Of a stretch of 64,000 bases of DNA, positions 18,355 through 26,020 are shown piece by piece. Origin of the DNA: JAYFRL01 sp034925905 (GTDB taxonomy: Bacteria > Bacillota > Clostridia > Lachnospirales > Anaerotignaceae); NCBI GenBank assembly GCA_034925905.1, contig JAYFRL010000001.1, positions 1 to 64,000 of the forward strand, written 5' to 3'. Position 1 is the stretch's first letter. The number at the start of each line of letters is the position of its first letter. The notes beneath the pieces were generated by a model. That model was given only the letters and a program-made list of their open reading frames with translations, was not told the origin of the DNA and ran no database searches. Made by a program: the position numbers and the translations under genes.

Positions 18355-19416
18355 TCACCTTATATATTTCCCAATTGTTGACATTATAATTCCTATGGCA
18401 TCCGAAGAAGGGCTGTTTTCCATGTTTTGTATATATTTATCCCTGTTCAGATAAAGATTTCTTATGCTTTTAAAAAGTGTTTCAGGTGTCATATCTTCTT
18501 CTTTAAGCACCATTGAAAAACCCTGCTTTTCAAAAGAACATGCGTTTAAAATCTGGTCTCCGCGGCTTGCGTCCAAAGAAAGAGGAATGAGCAAATTAGG
18601 CTTTTTAAGCGCAAGAAACTCGGATATTGAATTTGAGCCGGCCCTTGAAACAACAACATCCGCAGCGGCAAAAATATCCTTAAGCTCTGCCGAAACATAT
18701 TCAAACTGCTTGTACCCGTCCTCGTTATGCTTTGGATCGGCATTTCCCTTCCCGCATATATGCACCAAATCAAAATTTTTAAGTATATCCGGCAAAGCCA
18801 ATCTTAAATCTTTATTTATCCTAACAGAACCAAGGCTTCCGCCCATCATCATAACAACGGGCTTCTGCCCGCTAAACCCGCAAAGGGAAAGGCCTCTTAT
18901 CCTGTCTCCCGAAAAAAGCTCGCGCCTTATTGGAGTACCCGAATTTATGCCCTTCTCGCCTTTTATACTTTTTTGGGTTTCGGGAAATGTTGTAAGCACA
19001 GCATCCGCAAAAGGAATAGCCAGCTTGTTTGCAAGACCTATGGTTATATCGGATTCATGCACTATTATCGGCACATGATTAAGCTTTGCACCTATAACGA
19101 CAGGCACGCCCACAAACCCGCCTTTTGAAAAAACTATATCGGGCTTTATTTTTTTAATAAGTTTTGAAGCCTCTGAAACGCCTGAAATAACCTTAAAAAC
19201 ATCGCTTATGTTTTTTTTGGACAAATACCGTCTCAGCTTTCCGGCCGAAACACTGTAATATTCTATTCCAAGGGGCTTTATAAGTTCTTTTTCTATTCCG
19301 TCTTTAGAGCCTATATATATTATTTCAAATCCCGCTTCTCTAAGTGCTGGAATCAAGGCTAAATTAGGAGTTACATGACCTGCGGTCCCTCCGCCGGTCA
19401 AAACTATCTTTTTCAA
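18355..19416 (-). CDS. murG: UDP-GlcNAc:lipid I N-acetylglucosaminyltransferase MurG
   Basis: The 353-residue peripheral membrane GT28 enzyme makes lipid II from lipid I in peptidoglycan synthesis. KIVLTGGGTAGHVTPNLAL is the N-terminal G-loop. GGFVGVPVVIGAKLNHVPIIVHESD and VVMMMGGSLGSVRINK are conserved, and VVSRAGSNSISEFLALKKPNLLIPL is the donor-binding site. The start is TTG at 19416 behind GGGGGTG. The rest of the mur/dcw cluster is absent. Instead murG heads a minus-strand operon with galE, a cyclophilin lipoprotein and a HIT protein. Confidence 0.96.
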   Translation of the reverse strand: MKKIVLTGGGTAGHVTPNLALIPALREAGFEIIYIGSKDGIEKELIKPLGIEYYSVSAGKLRRYLSKKNISDVFKVISGVSEASKLIKKIKPDIVFSKGGFVGVPVVIGAKLNHVPIIVHESDITIGLANKLAIPFADAVLTTFPETQKSIKGEKGINSGTPIRRELFSGDRIRGLSLCGFSGQKPVVMMMGGSLGSVRINKDLRLALPDILKNFDLVHICGKGNADPKHNEDGYKQFEYVSAELKDIFAAADVVVSRAGSNSISEFLALKKPNLLIPLSLDASRGDQILNACSFEKQGFSMVLKEEDMTPETLFKSIRNLYLNRDKYIQNMENSPSSDAIGIIMSTIGKYIR

Positions 19417-19608
19417 AAAAACACCCCCTTGCTGTTCCTTTACATTTTAGCAAAAATATATACTTTCTTCCATAAAATATTTTAATTTATAATATTTTTT
19501 TAAATACCACCCTTCTTTAAAATATTATAACCAAAATACGTTGTTTAAAAAAAATGACTTATGTGATAAAATTATTTTTATAATCCATTGTAAAGGAGAC
19601 CCCTAAGG

Positions 19609-21114
19609 ATGAAAAAACTTATTTTTGTTTTGATATCATCGGCTTTTTGCCTGGCTGTTTTTTCGGGGTGCTCTTTTAGCATATCGGAAAGCGCAAAACC
19701 TACAGTAACCGTTGAAACTAAAGATGAAACCAAAGGCTATGAAAAACAGCTTAAAGAAAACCCGGAGCTTTTGGATTACAGCAATTACACAATAAATATG
19801 GAGATAGATAGTCTTTCAAACAGCGTTATAGCAGTTGAAAAGGTATCGTTTAAAAATATATCCAGCCAGGATATGGATTCCGTTATTTTTAATATATATG
19901 CAAATGCGTTCACCGAAGGTTCTAAAGCTTTTTTATATCTTCCAGACGAAGAAAAGGATTTTTACAAATACGGACAAACCTATATGTCCTTTGAAATAAG
20001 CAACTTAACCTTAAACGGAAAAGAAATCCCGTTTGAAACAAGCGGGACTCTTCTTAAAATAAAGCCTGATAGCCCCATATCCCCAGGAAGTGAAGCTGAA
20101 ATCGCCTTCCAGTTTAAATCGGTTATCTCTAAAACTCTTGGGCGCATAGGCGGGAATAGGCAAGCTATGTGGTTTGGTAATTTTATTCCCACCTTGGGTG
20201 TTTTTAAGGATGGAGAATGGATAACCAACACATATACTCCATTTAATAAATCATTTTTCACAAGTCCCGCAAATTATAACGTCACAATAACCATTCCGAA
20301 GGGTTATGTAATAGCCGCGCCAGGTGCTGGAAAAACAACCATGGACGGAGATAAAACAAAGGTTACTTTCAAAACATCTTTGATACGGGGATTTAACTTT
20401 GCACTCAGCAATCTTTATGAAAAATCAAGCATAACTACGGATTCTGGGGTTGTTATAAATCTTTATACCTACAATGATATTAAAAACAAAGAGCTTTTTC
20501 TTAAAAACATCAAAAACGATTTTGATTTTTATTTTGAAAACATAGGAACATATCCTTATCAAACCTTGGATATAGCCGAATGTGAGCTTTTTGACGGGAA
20601 CTCCATAAGCTATCCTCAGGTTATATTCATAAATAGGTATAATCTCGAAGCTTATGGCGAAGGACTTGACCTGTCAAGCCAATGGTTCGGCATGCTGGCA
20701 AGCGTAGACCCCGGCAGGCAAGGGTGGCTTTATAACGGCATAAATGAAATGGTTAAGAATATAAGATATCTTTCGGAATCCCGCCTTGCAGATGAAGCTG
20801 AAAGCGAGCGTAAGCTCCTTTCAGAAAAGCTTTCAGGGAAAAACCTTTCCAATTTCGATATAGCTCTTTATTCATATAAATCCAGAGAGGATTATAAAAA
20901 TATAGAATGCATTAAAAGCAGCCTTATGATGTATGATTTTTATAAAACAGTCGGAAAAGATACGTTCTTTAAGATATTAAACACCTATTATACAAATTAT
21001 ATATTTAAAAACTCAGATCTGGATGATTTTATAAACACCTGCAATGAGGTTTCGGGGCAGGATTATTCTTCGTTTTTCAATTATTGGGTGAAAAATGATT
21101 TTATCCCCTCATAA
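19609..21114 (+). CDS. M1-peptidase-like lipoprotein lacking zinc ligands
   Basis: The 501-residue protein has a lipoprotein signal (FCLAVFSGCSF) and the fold order of an M1 aminopeptidase. A beta-rich N-terminal domain (residues 50-260) precedes a helical gluzincin-like domain. In M1 enzymes the site reads HE-x-x-H-QWF and WLxEGxxEY. Here the matching text is LDLSSQWF followed by WLYNGINEM, so both histidines and both glutamates are gone. The GxMEN-like segment is also altered (FDGNSISYPQVIF). I infer a non-catalytic surface protein, possibly a binder or scaffold. The reading frame is intact, with AAGGAGACC before the ATG, so it is not simply a pseudogene. Confidence 0.7.
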   Translation: MKKLIFVLISSAFCLAVFSGCSFSISESAKPTVTVETKDETKGYEKQLKENPELLDYSNYTINMEIDSLSNSVIAVEKVSFKNISSQDMDSVIFNIYANAFTEGSKAFLYLPDEEKDFYKYGQTYMSFEISNLTLNGKEIPFETSGTLLKIKPDSPISPGSEAEIAFQFKSVISKTLGRIGGNRQAMWFGNFIPTLGVFKDGEWITNTYTPFNKSFFTSPANYNVTITIPKGYVIAAPGAGKTTMDGDKTKVTFKTSLIRGFNFALSNLYEKSSITTDSGVVINLYTYNDIKNKELFLKNIKNDFDFYFENIGTYPYQTLDIAECELFDGNSISYPQVIFINRYNLEAYGEGLDLSSQWFGMLASVDPGRQGWLYNGINEMVKNIRYLSESRLADEAESERKLLSEKLSGKNLSNFDIALYSYKSREDYKNIECIKSSLMMYDFYKTVGKDTFFKILNTYYTNYIFKNSDLDDFINTCNEVSGQDYSSFFNYWVKNDFIPS

Positions 21115-21208
21115 AAAATCTGTATTTTAAAATGCTCCTTAAGCTAAAAGGGGCATTTTTTTGTTTGTCCCGAATATATTATATAATAATGGCCAAAGGA
21201 GAGTTGAT

Positions 21209-21700
21209 ATGTATCCATATAATGTTAAAAACACAAGGTTAAACATATCTTCAAAAGAAGATGCTTCAAAAAAAATAATGACGACATCAGGGTTTCGGGA
21301 CGAAAGGCTTATTGACATGGTAAAAACAGCAATAACAAATGAAATAGTAAGCGCCAAAAGATATATGAAATACGCTGACAGCATAGATGATGAGCGTTCA
21401 AAGCAGATACTCCGTACAATATATCTTGACGAGGTCAAGCACGAAAAAATGTTTAGAGACATTTACTATATGCTCACAGGTGAAGTCCCTGAAATTGAAT
21501 ATGTTGGAGAAATTGAAGTAGGGGATAATTTTCTTTTGAATAAATTTTGCGAAGAAGAGGCAAACCTCAAATTTTATTCCCAGATTCACAACGCATCCTC
21601 AGACCCTGAAATCAGAGATATGATGCTTGAAATATTGTTTGATGAAACCTCCCAGCCTACAAAACTAAATAATATAATTGCCACAATGGGACCCCAATAA
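21209..21700 (+). CDS. Ferritin-like (rubrerythrin-related) protein
   Basis: The 163-residue helical protein has ferritin-like carboxylate signatures in its first half: E45 in TNEIVSAKRYMKY and E75-x-x-H78 in LDEVKHEKMF. The second half has CEEEANLKFY and then FDETSQPTKL, where the expected histidine is missing. One half of the di-iron site is therefore incomplete. There is no rubredoxin domain. Relatives in anaerobes act in iron or peroxide handling, but this one may be altered. The ATG at 21209 follows AAAGGAGAG. Reading frames starting earlier lack a ribosome site. Confidence 0.7.
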   Translation: MYPYNVKNTRLNISSKEDASKKIMTTSGFRDERLIDMVKTAITNEIVSAKRYMKYADSIDDERSKQILRTIYLDEVKHEKMFRDIYYMLTGEVPEIEYVGEIEVGDNFLLNKFCEEEANLKFYSQIHNASSDPEIRDMMLEILFDETSQPTKLNNIIATMGPQ

Positions 21701-21739
21701 AAAAAGCGCCTTAGGATTTATCCCAAGGCGCTTTTTTTA
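21701..21739. terminator. Bidirectional terminator
   Basis: AAAAAGCGCCTT pairs with AAGGCGCTTTTT, with an inner GGAT/TCCC helix. It ends both the ferritin-like gene and the minus-strand rplU-obgE-yhbY operon. Confidence 0.93.
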
Positions 21740-22033
21740 TTTTGGTAATTCTATAACCGGTTTTTTCTTTGAACAACGATAGAGAACAAACCGAGTCCCT
21801 ATAACCTGAACAATCTCTGAGCGAGTGCGCCCTGAAACTGTGCTTGCGGCATCTGTTGCTGAAAGCAAGGAAGCATCCAAAACCCTCAGCTTCACAAGCT
21901 CTCTTGCCTCAAGAGCTTTATCGACAGTTTCCACAAGTTCTGGAGTTATCCCCGATTTGCCTATTTGAAAAATCGTTTCAAGTTTGTTTGATAGGCTCCT
22001 TAAATATGCCCTTTGCTTGCTTGTAAGCATCAT
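21737..22033 (-). CDS. yhbY: YhbY family RNA-binding (CRM domain) protein
   Basis: The 98-residue protein is a single CRM domain. It has LTSKQRAYLRSLSNKLETIFQIGKSGITPELVETVDKALEARELVKLRVL and the closing IGTRFVLYR, with a GKSG loop where family members have G-x-x-G. YhbY binds pre-ribosomal RNA and aids large-subunit assembly. It is the last gene of the rplU-prp-rpmA-obgE operon, 9 bp after obgE, which fits a role in 50S maturation. Confidence 0.93.
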   Translation of the reverse strand: MMLTSKQRAYLRSLSNKLETIFQIGKSGITPELVETVDKALEARELVKLRVLDASLLSATDAASTVSGRTRSEIVQVIGTRFVLYRCSKKKPVIELPK

Positions 22034-22042
22034 AAGTCCCCC

Positions 22043-23320
22043 TTATTTATAATATGTGAATTCGATATCGTAAATTTTCACAGTGTCCCCATCTTTAATG
22101 CCTTTTTCGTTCAGAGCCTCTATTATCCCTTTGTCTTTAAGATATTTCTGGAAAAAAGCAAAGCCTTTTTCTGTATCTATACTGGTGTAGCCCATCATTT
22201 TTTCAACGCCAACTCCTGTCACAACATAATAATCATCGTCGAAAACTTCTATTTCAAAAGGCTCCTTATCTATTTCAGGCTCAACATATTCCTCATAATC
22301 CGGCTCAAAAACAATATCGGAAGGATAATCCTTAAGCCTTTTAAAGCATTCGTCCAAAATATCCCAAACGCCTTCGGTTGTTGCACAGGATACAGGTAAA
22401 ACCTTATAGCCTAAGGGCTCAAATTCTTCTTTAAGATGCGGGATGTTATCCCACGCCTCTTTAATATCCGTTTTGTTTGCGGCAATTATCTGAGGACGGC
22501 GCAAAAGCTCGGGATTATATTTTTTAAGCTCCTCGTTTATCTCTTTAACGTCAGAAACAGGATCCCTGCCTTCCACTGCCGCGGCATCCACAACGTGTAT
22601 GAAAACCTTGGTTCGTTCTATATGCCTTAAAAATTCATGCCCAAGGCCAAGGCCCTCGCTTGCTCCGGGAACAAGACCCGGAATGTCCGCCATAACAAAA
22701 TCCGCTCCGTCATGTCCGTGCACAACGCCTAAATTAGGCTCAAGGGTTGTGAAATGATATGCGGCTATTTTGGGGTTCGCATTTGTGGCTGCGGCAAGGA
22801 AAGAAGATTTCCCCGCGCTTGGAAGGCCTATAATTCCAACGTCCGCAAGCATTTTAAGCTCAAGGATAACGTCGTATTCCTTAGCCGTTCTGCCATGCTC
22901 GGCATATCTTGGAGCTTGTCTTGTTGGCGTTGCAAAATGCTGGTTTCCTTTTCCGCCTTTGCCGCCCTGTATTATTGTTTTTTCTTCGTCCGCTTTATTT
23001 ACATCGACCATAACCTTGCCCGAAGCCGCTTCCCTTATGACCGTTCCCACAGGAACTTTTATTATTACATCATTTCCGGATTTCCCTGAACGATTATATT
23101 TCCCGCCGTCTTCTCCCGGCTCCGCTTTAAATACCCTTTTATACCTGAAATCCATAAGGCTCGACATATCGTTTGTGCCTACAAATATAACGCTGCCGCC
23201 GGCTCCGCCGTCTCCGCCGTCGGGGCCTCCATGGGTTATATATTTCGCACGATAGAAAGAAACGATGCCGTTTCCACCGTTTCCGCCCTTTATATGAATT
23301 TTTACTTTATCAACAAACAT
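22043..23320 (-). CDS. obgE: GTPase ObgE/CgtA
   Basis: The 425-residue GTPase acts in 50S subunit assembly and stress control. The glycine-rich Obg domain (residues 1-157) starts FVDKVKIHIKGGNGGNG. The G domain has GLPSAGKSSFL (G1), ADIPGLVPGASEG (G3) and ANKTD (G4). The C-terminal OCT domain (from about 345) begins PFEIEVFDDDYYVVTG. The start at 23320 is chosen because GAGGTG is 7 nt upstream; a GTG 9 nt earlier overlaps the ribosome site. Confidence 0.97.
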   Translation of the reverse strand: MFVDKVKIHIKGGNGGNGIVSFYRAKYITHGGPDGGDGGAGGSVIFVGTNDMSSLMDFRYKRVFKAEPGEDGGKYNRSGKSGNDVIIKVPVGTVIREAASGKVMVDVNKADEEKTIIQGGKGGKGNQHFATPTRQAPRYAEHGRTAKEYDVILELKMLADVGIIGLPSAGKSSFLAAATNANPKIAAYHFTTLEPNLGVVHGHDGADFVMADIPGLVPGASEGLGLGHEFLRHIERTKVFIHVVDAAAVEGRDPVSDVKEINEELKKYNPELLRRPQIIAANKTDIKEAWDNIPHLKEEFEPLGYKVLPVSCATTEGVWDILDECFKRLKDYPSDIVFEPDYEEYVEPEIDKEPFEIEVFDDDYYVVTGVGVEKMMGYTSIDTEKGFAFFQKYLKDKGIIEALNEKGIKDGDTVKIYDIEFTYYK

Positions 23321-23389
23321 AAAAATCACCTCGTGTGAAAATAATAAGGCTTCAAATGCTAATCATTTGAAGCCTTTTTTCTGACATCC

Positions 23390-23689
23390 TTATTCTGCAA
23401 TATCCAAAACTTCAACAGGGTAAACTGAAACCTGCTTTTTATCTCTGCCTTTTCTTTCATATTTTACACGACCGTCAACAAGCGCAAAAAGATTATCATT
23501 CCCACCGCGTCCTACATTAAGACCCGGATGGATTTTTGTGCCTCTTTGAGTATATAAAATATTGCCGGCTTTAACAACCTGTCCGTCTGCACGTTTTGCG
23601 CCAAGTCTTTTAGCTTCGGAATCACGTCCGTTTTTTGTTGAGCCAACGCCTTTTTTATGAGCAAAAAACTGAAGGTTTAACCTAAACAT
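23390..23689 (-). CDS. rpmA: 50S ribosomal protein L27 with Prp cleavage leader
   Basis: The 99-residue protein is L27. Its N-terminus reads MFRLNLQFFAHKKGVGS, the Firmicute-type extension that is cut after FFA by the protease Prp so that mature L27 can reach the peptidyl-transferase centre. DSEAKRLGAKRADGQVVKAGNILYTQRGTKIHPG is the conserved core. The prp gene sits immediately upstream, between rplU and rpmA. The ATG at 23689 follows AAGGAGGTGTGCTC; an ATG six bases upstream is less well spaced. Confidence 0.97.
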   Translation of the reverse strand: MFRLNLQFFAHKKGVGSTKNGRDSEAKRLGAKRADGQVVKAGNILYTQRGTKIHPGLNVGRGGNDNLFALVDGRVKYERKGRDKKQVSVYPVEVLDIAE

Positions 23690-23701
23690 GAGCACACCTC
23701 C

Positions 23702-24031
23702 TTAATCATCATGAATATCTATAAATTTACCGTATTCTTTTTTAATATCGTTAAGACCAAGAAACATGGACTGCACAAGAAGCTTGGCATCCTCTGATAT
23801 TCCTGCCTTTTTGTCAAAGCAAAAGCTTAAAAATCCGCCTCCGTCTTCGGAAGCCTCACAGCTAAAAACTTCGCTTGTAAATTTTTCAATGGAATTTACG
23901 GTGTTTAAAACAAGAGCCGAAACAGCCGAGCAAACAATATCTTCGCCTTTATCGGCAAAGCCCGCGTGCCCTGAAAGCTTAAAACCGCAGATTTCATTTT
24001 TATCATTTCTAAAAACATAAACATTTATCAT
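23702..24031 (-). CDS. prp: Ribosomal-processing cysteine protease Prp
   Basis: The 109-residue protein is the Prp protease that removes the L27 N-terminal extension. The catalytic pair is visible as H22 in SGHAGFADKGEDIVCSA and C34 in the same segment. Its position between rplU and rpmA is the standard one in Firmicutes. The presence of the LNLQFFA leader in the next gene confirms substrate and protease together. Confidence 0.95.
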   Translation of the reverse strand: MINVYVFRNDKNEICGFKLSGHAGFADKGEDIVCSAVSALVLNTVNSIEKFTSEVFSCEASEDGGGFLSFCFDKKAGISEDAKLLVQSMFLGLNDIKKEYGKFIDIHDD

Positions 24032-24036
24032 GGCTT

Positions 24037-24348
24037 TTACATGGTTATTTCTTCAATTTGAAGTTTTGTGAACGGCTGCCTGTGTCCTTTTTTCTTATGG
24101 AAACCTTTTTTGGACTTAAACTTATAAATAATAACTTTCTTTTCTTTGCCTTCACAAAGAACCGTAGCCTTAACAGCAGCTCCGGAAACATAAGGAGCCC
24201 CGATAGTTAAACCTGAATCTCCCGCAAGAGCAAGAACTTTATCAAAAGCATAAGCATCGCCTTCTGCAAGACCCAGCTTTTCAACCGTTATAACGTCGCC
24301 CTTGGAAACTTTATACTGCTTTCCACCTGTTTCAATAATTGCGTACAT
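24037..24348 (-). CDS. rplU: 50S ribosomal protein L21
   Basis: The 103-residue protein is L21, starting MYAIIETGGKQYKVSKGDVITVEKL and ending with the basic KSKKGFHKKKGHRQPFTKLQIEEI segment that binds 23S rRNA. The ATG at 24348 has GGAGGTG upstream. It is the first gene of rplU-prp-rpmA-obgE-yhbY and lies behind a 90-nt structured leader. Confidence 0.97.
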   Translation of the reverse strand: MYAIIETGGKQYKVSKGDVITVEKLGLAEGDAYAFDKVLALAGDSGLTIGAPYVSGAAVKATVLCEGKEKKVIIYKFKSKKGFHKKKGHRQPFTKLQIEEITM

Positions 24349-24440
24349 ATAAACACCTCCTCGCAATATTACTCGCCGGATATGGCGCCGTGACCCTTAA
24401 GCCACATGCTTCTAAAGCCTCTCCGCGCGGCTTGACATGC
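24349..24440 (-). ncRNA. Candidate L21 leader RNA
   Basis: The roughly 90 nt between the promoter and rplU are GC rich against an AT-rich background. They contain pairable segments such as AAGCC with GGCTT and CGCC with GGCG. Firmicute rplU genes often carry a cis-regulatory L21 leader at this position. I recognise the location and structure potential, not the exact consensus, so the call is tentative. Confidence 0.45.
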
Positions 24441-24446
24441 TTAATA

Positions 24447-24475
24447 AATATATCACAGCTTAATAAAAGTGTCAA
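24447..24475 (-). promoter_or_regulatory. Sigma-A promoter of the rplU operon
   Basis: A consensus TTGACA (24475-24470) is spaced 17 nt from TATATT (24452-24447) on the minus strand. The predicted start near 24440 gives the leader described above. Confidence 0.85.
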
Positions 24476-24732
24476 TAGTCCGCATTTGGTTTCGCACAAA
24501 ATTTTATTTGAATCTAAGGCTTTTTGTCTTCAATCGCATAACTTTTTTGTTTGTTTTTAATTTTCCCAAAAATATCAAAAAAATTAGGTGTGCTTTTAAT
24601 TTTTCAAAGCCCTTACGTTTTGCCTTAAAATACAAATTTATGGTTTTTCTATATAAAAACTCGTGAAATTCACTTCTTATTCTTAAATATTATATACCAA
24701 TAACACAAAATTTAATTTTTTTTTTTGAAACA

Positions 24733-24762
24733 TTGACACGGGATGGCTATACGTAGTATAAT
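24733..24762 (+). promoter_or_regulatory. Sigma-A promoter of the aroF-tyrA leader
   Basis: TTGACA (24733-24738) and TATAAT (24757-24762) are both consensus and 18 nt apart. The start is expected near 24769, about 55 nt before the leader peptide and 247 nt before aroF. The stretch from 24476 to 24732 is AT rich and I see nothing else in it. Confidence 0.88.
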
Positions 24763-24824
24763 TTTAAAAATTTAGTATGCGGTTAAACCGCAATTTGTTA
24801 AAATATTTTTTGAGGTATAAAAAT

Positions 24825-24914
24825 ATGAGATTAGCTATGGCAGCAGCTGAATACTTTTACTTTTTCTTCTTTTGGTTTCATCCAAAAGAAGTGATTCGTG
24901 CTGCCATAAAATAG
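24825..24914 (+). CDS. Aromatic-rich leader peptide of the aroF-tyrA attenuator
   Basis: A 29-codon frame starts with ATG at 24825, has GAGGT 8 nt upstream, and ends with TAG at 24912. Residues 10-18 read YFYFFFFWF: nine aromatic residues in a row with six Phe, two Tyr and one Trp. The peptide ends HPKEVIRAAIK. Codons for all three products of the shikimate pathway are present and Phe dominates. Ribosome stalling at these codons under aromatic starvation would expose the antiterminator described in the next entry. The frame, start and structure are seen directly; the control model follows leader-peptide attenuation as in enteric pheA and trp operons. Confidence 0.85.
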   Translation: MRLAMAAAEYFYFFFFWFHPKEVIRAAIK

Positions 24915-24982
24915 GATTCGTCAATATTTTTCAAGTAGAATCTTAGGGGCTGTGCAGAATCACTTCTGCGCAGCCCCTTTTT
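24836..24982 (+). promoter_or_regulatory. Transcription attenuator of aroF-tyrA
   Basis: Four arms are complete. TATGGCAGCA (24836-24845) pairs with TGCTGCCATA (24899-24908), and nested inside it CTTCTTTTGG (24866-24875) pairs with CCAAAAGAAG (24882-24891); this hairpin holds the aromatic codons. AGAAGTGATTC (24887-24897) is an exact complement of GAATCACTTCT (24957-24967), the antiterminator. The latter overlaps the terminator, a 15-bp stem (24945-24959 with 24964-24978, one G-U pair, TCAC loop) followed by T residues. A ribosome stalled on the aromatic run would break the first hairpin and favour the antiterminator. Confidence 0.88.
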
Positions 24983-25015
24983 ATTATCTAAAATTTCTAA
25001 TAAGGAGGCATTGCC

Positions 25016-26020
25016 ATGATAGCAGTATTAAAAAAAGAAACCACATTAGAACAAAGAGAGAACCTTTGCCGATGGTTTGAAAGTATGGGTTTGTCCACAT
25101 ATATCTCTGAAGGCAGCTATCATACAATAGTAGGGCTTATAGGCGATACAAGCAAAGTGGATATAGGCCTCCTGGAAAGCCTGGCTATAGTAGAAAGCGT
25201 TAAACGTATAACCGATCCGTTTAAAAAAGCTAATAAAAAATTCCATGAGGAACCCTCTGTTATCGACGTTTCAGGTGTAAAAATCGGAGGAGGCACTTTT
25301 CAGATAATTGCAGGACCTTGCTCGGTTGAATCTAAAGAGCAAATTCTTGAAATTGCAAAAAGCGTCAAAACCTCGGGCGCTTCCATATTACGCGGAGGAG
25401 CTTTTAAGCCACGCACATCCCCTTATGATTTCCAAGGGCTGCGCGGAGAAGGGATAGCCTTGCTCCTTGAAGCAAAAAAGCATACGGGGCTTCCCATAAT
25501 TTCAGAGATTATGGATATAAACGACCTGGATTTATTTAAAGAAGTTGACATTATTCAGGTTGGAGCCAGAAACATGCAAAACTTCGGGCTGCTTAAAGAG
25601 CTTGGAAAAACAGACAAGGTGATCCTTCTTAAGCGTGGGCTTGCAAACACGCTTAAAGAGTTGCTTATGAGCGCGGAATATATTATGTCCGGCGGAAACG
25701 AAAACGTAATCCTTTGCGAACGCGGTATACGCACATTTGAGACATACACGCGCAACACTCTTGACCTTTCAGCAGTTCCTGCGCTTCATGAGCTTACGCA
25801 TCTGCCCGTTATCGTTGACCCAAGTCACTCCACGGGAGCTTCGCGCTTTGTTGAATCAATGTCTTTAGCCGCAGCTGCGGCTGGAGCAGACGGCCTCATG
25901 ATAGAGGTACACAACAACCCCGAATGCGCGCTGTGCGACGGAGCACAATCCGTTACCCCAGCTCAGTTTGACCGCATAGCCCAAAAAGTGCGCCGGGTAC
26001 GTGAGGCGGTGGCTTTATGA
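25016..26020 (+). CDS. aroF: 3-deoxy-7-phosphoheptulonate (DAHP) synthase, type I-beta
   Basis: The 334-residue enzyme condenses phosphoenolpyruvate with erythrose 4-phosphate, the first step of the shikimate pathway. Residues 1-70 form a ferredoxin-like/ACT-type regulatory domain. The barrel follows with FQIIAGPCSVES, RGGAFKPRTSPYDFQG, DIIQVGARNMQN, KVILLKRG, LCERGIRTFETYTRNTLDL and PVIVDPSHSTG. Cys, His, Glu and Asp metal ligands are all present. The ATG follows AAGGAGG. It overlaps tyrA by 4 bp (ATGA). Expression should depend on the upstream attenuator. Confidence 0.96.
   Translation: MIAVLKKETTLEQRENLCRWFESMGLSTYISEGSYHTIVGLIGDTSKVDIGLLESLAIVESVKRITDPFKKANKKFHEEPSVIDVSGVKIGGGTFQIIAGPCSVESKEQILEIAKSVKTSGASILRGGAFKPRTSPYDFQGLRGEGIALLLEAKKHTGLPIISEIMDINDLDLFKEVDIIQVGARNMQNFGLLKELGKTDKVILLKRGLANTLKELLMSAEYIMSGGNENVILCERGIRTFETYTRNTLDLSAVPALHELTHLPVIVDPSHSTGASRFVESMSLAAAAAGADGLMIEVHNNPECALCDGAQSVTPAQFDRIAQKVRRVREAVAL

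Noticed and set aside
18464..19078. 204-codon frame antisense to murG
   Set aside because: Shadow of murG; low-complexity composition and no start signals.
22770..23255. 161-codon frame antisense to obgE
   Set aside because: Proline and serine-rich mirror of the glycine-rich Obg domain; not a real gene.
24476..24732. Small frames in the AT-rich gap between rplU and the aroF leader
   Set aside because: Phe/Lys-rich low-complexity frames without ribosome sites.
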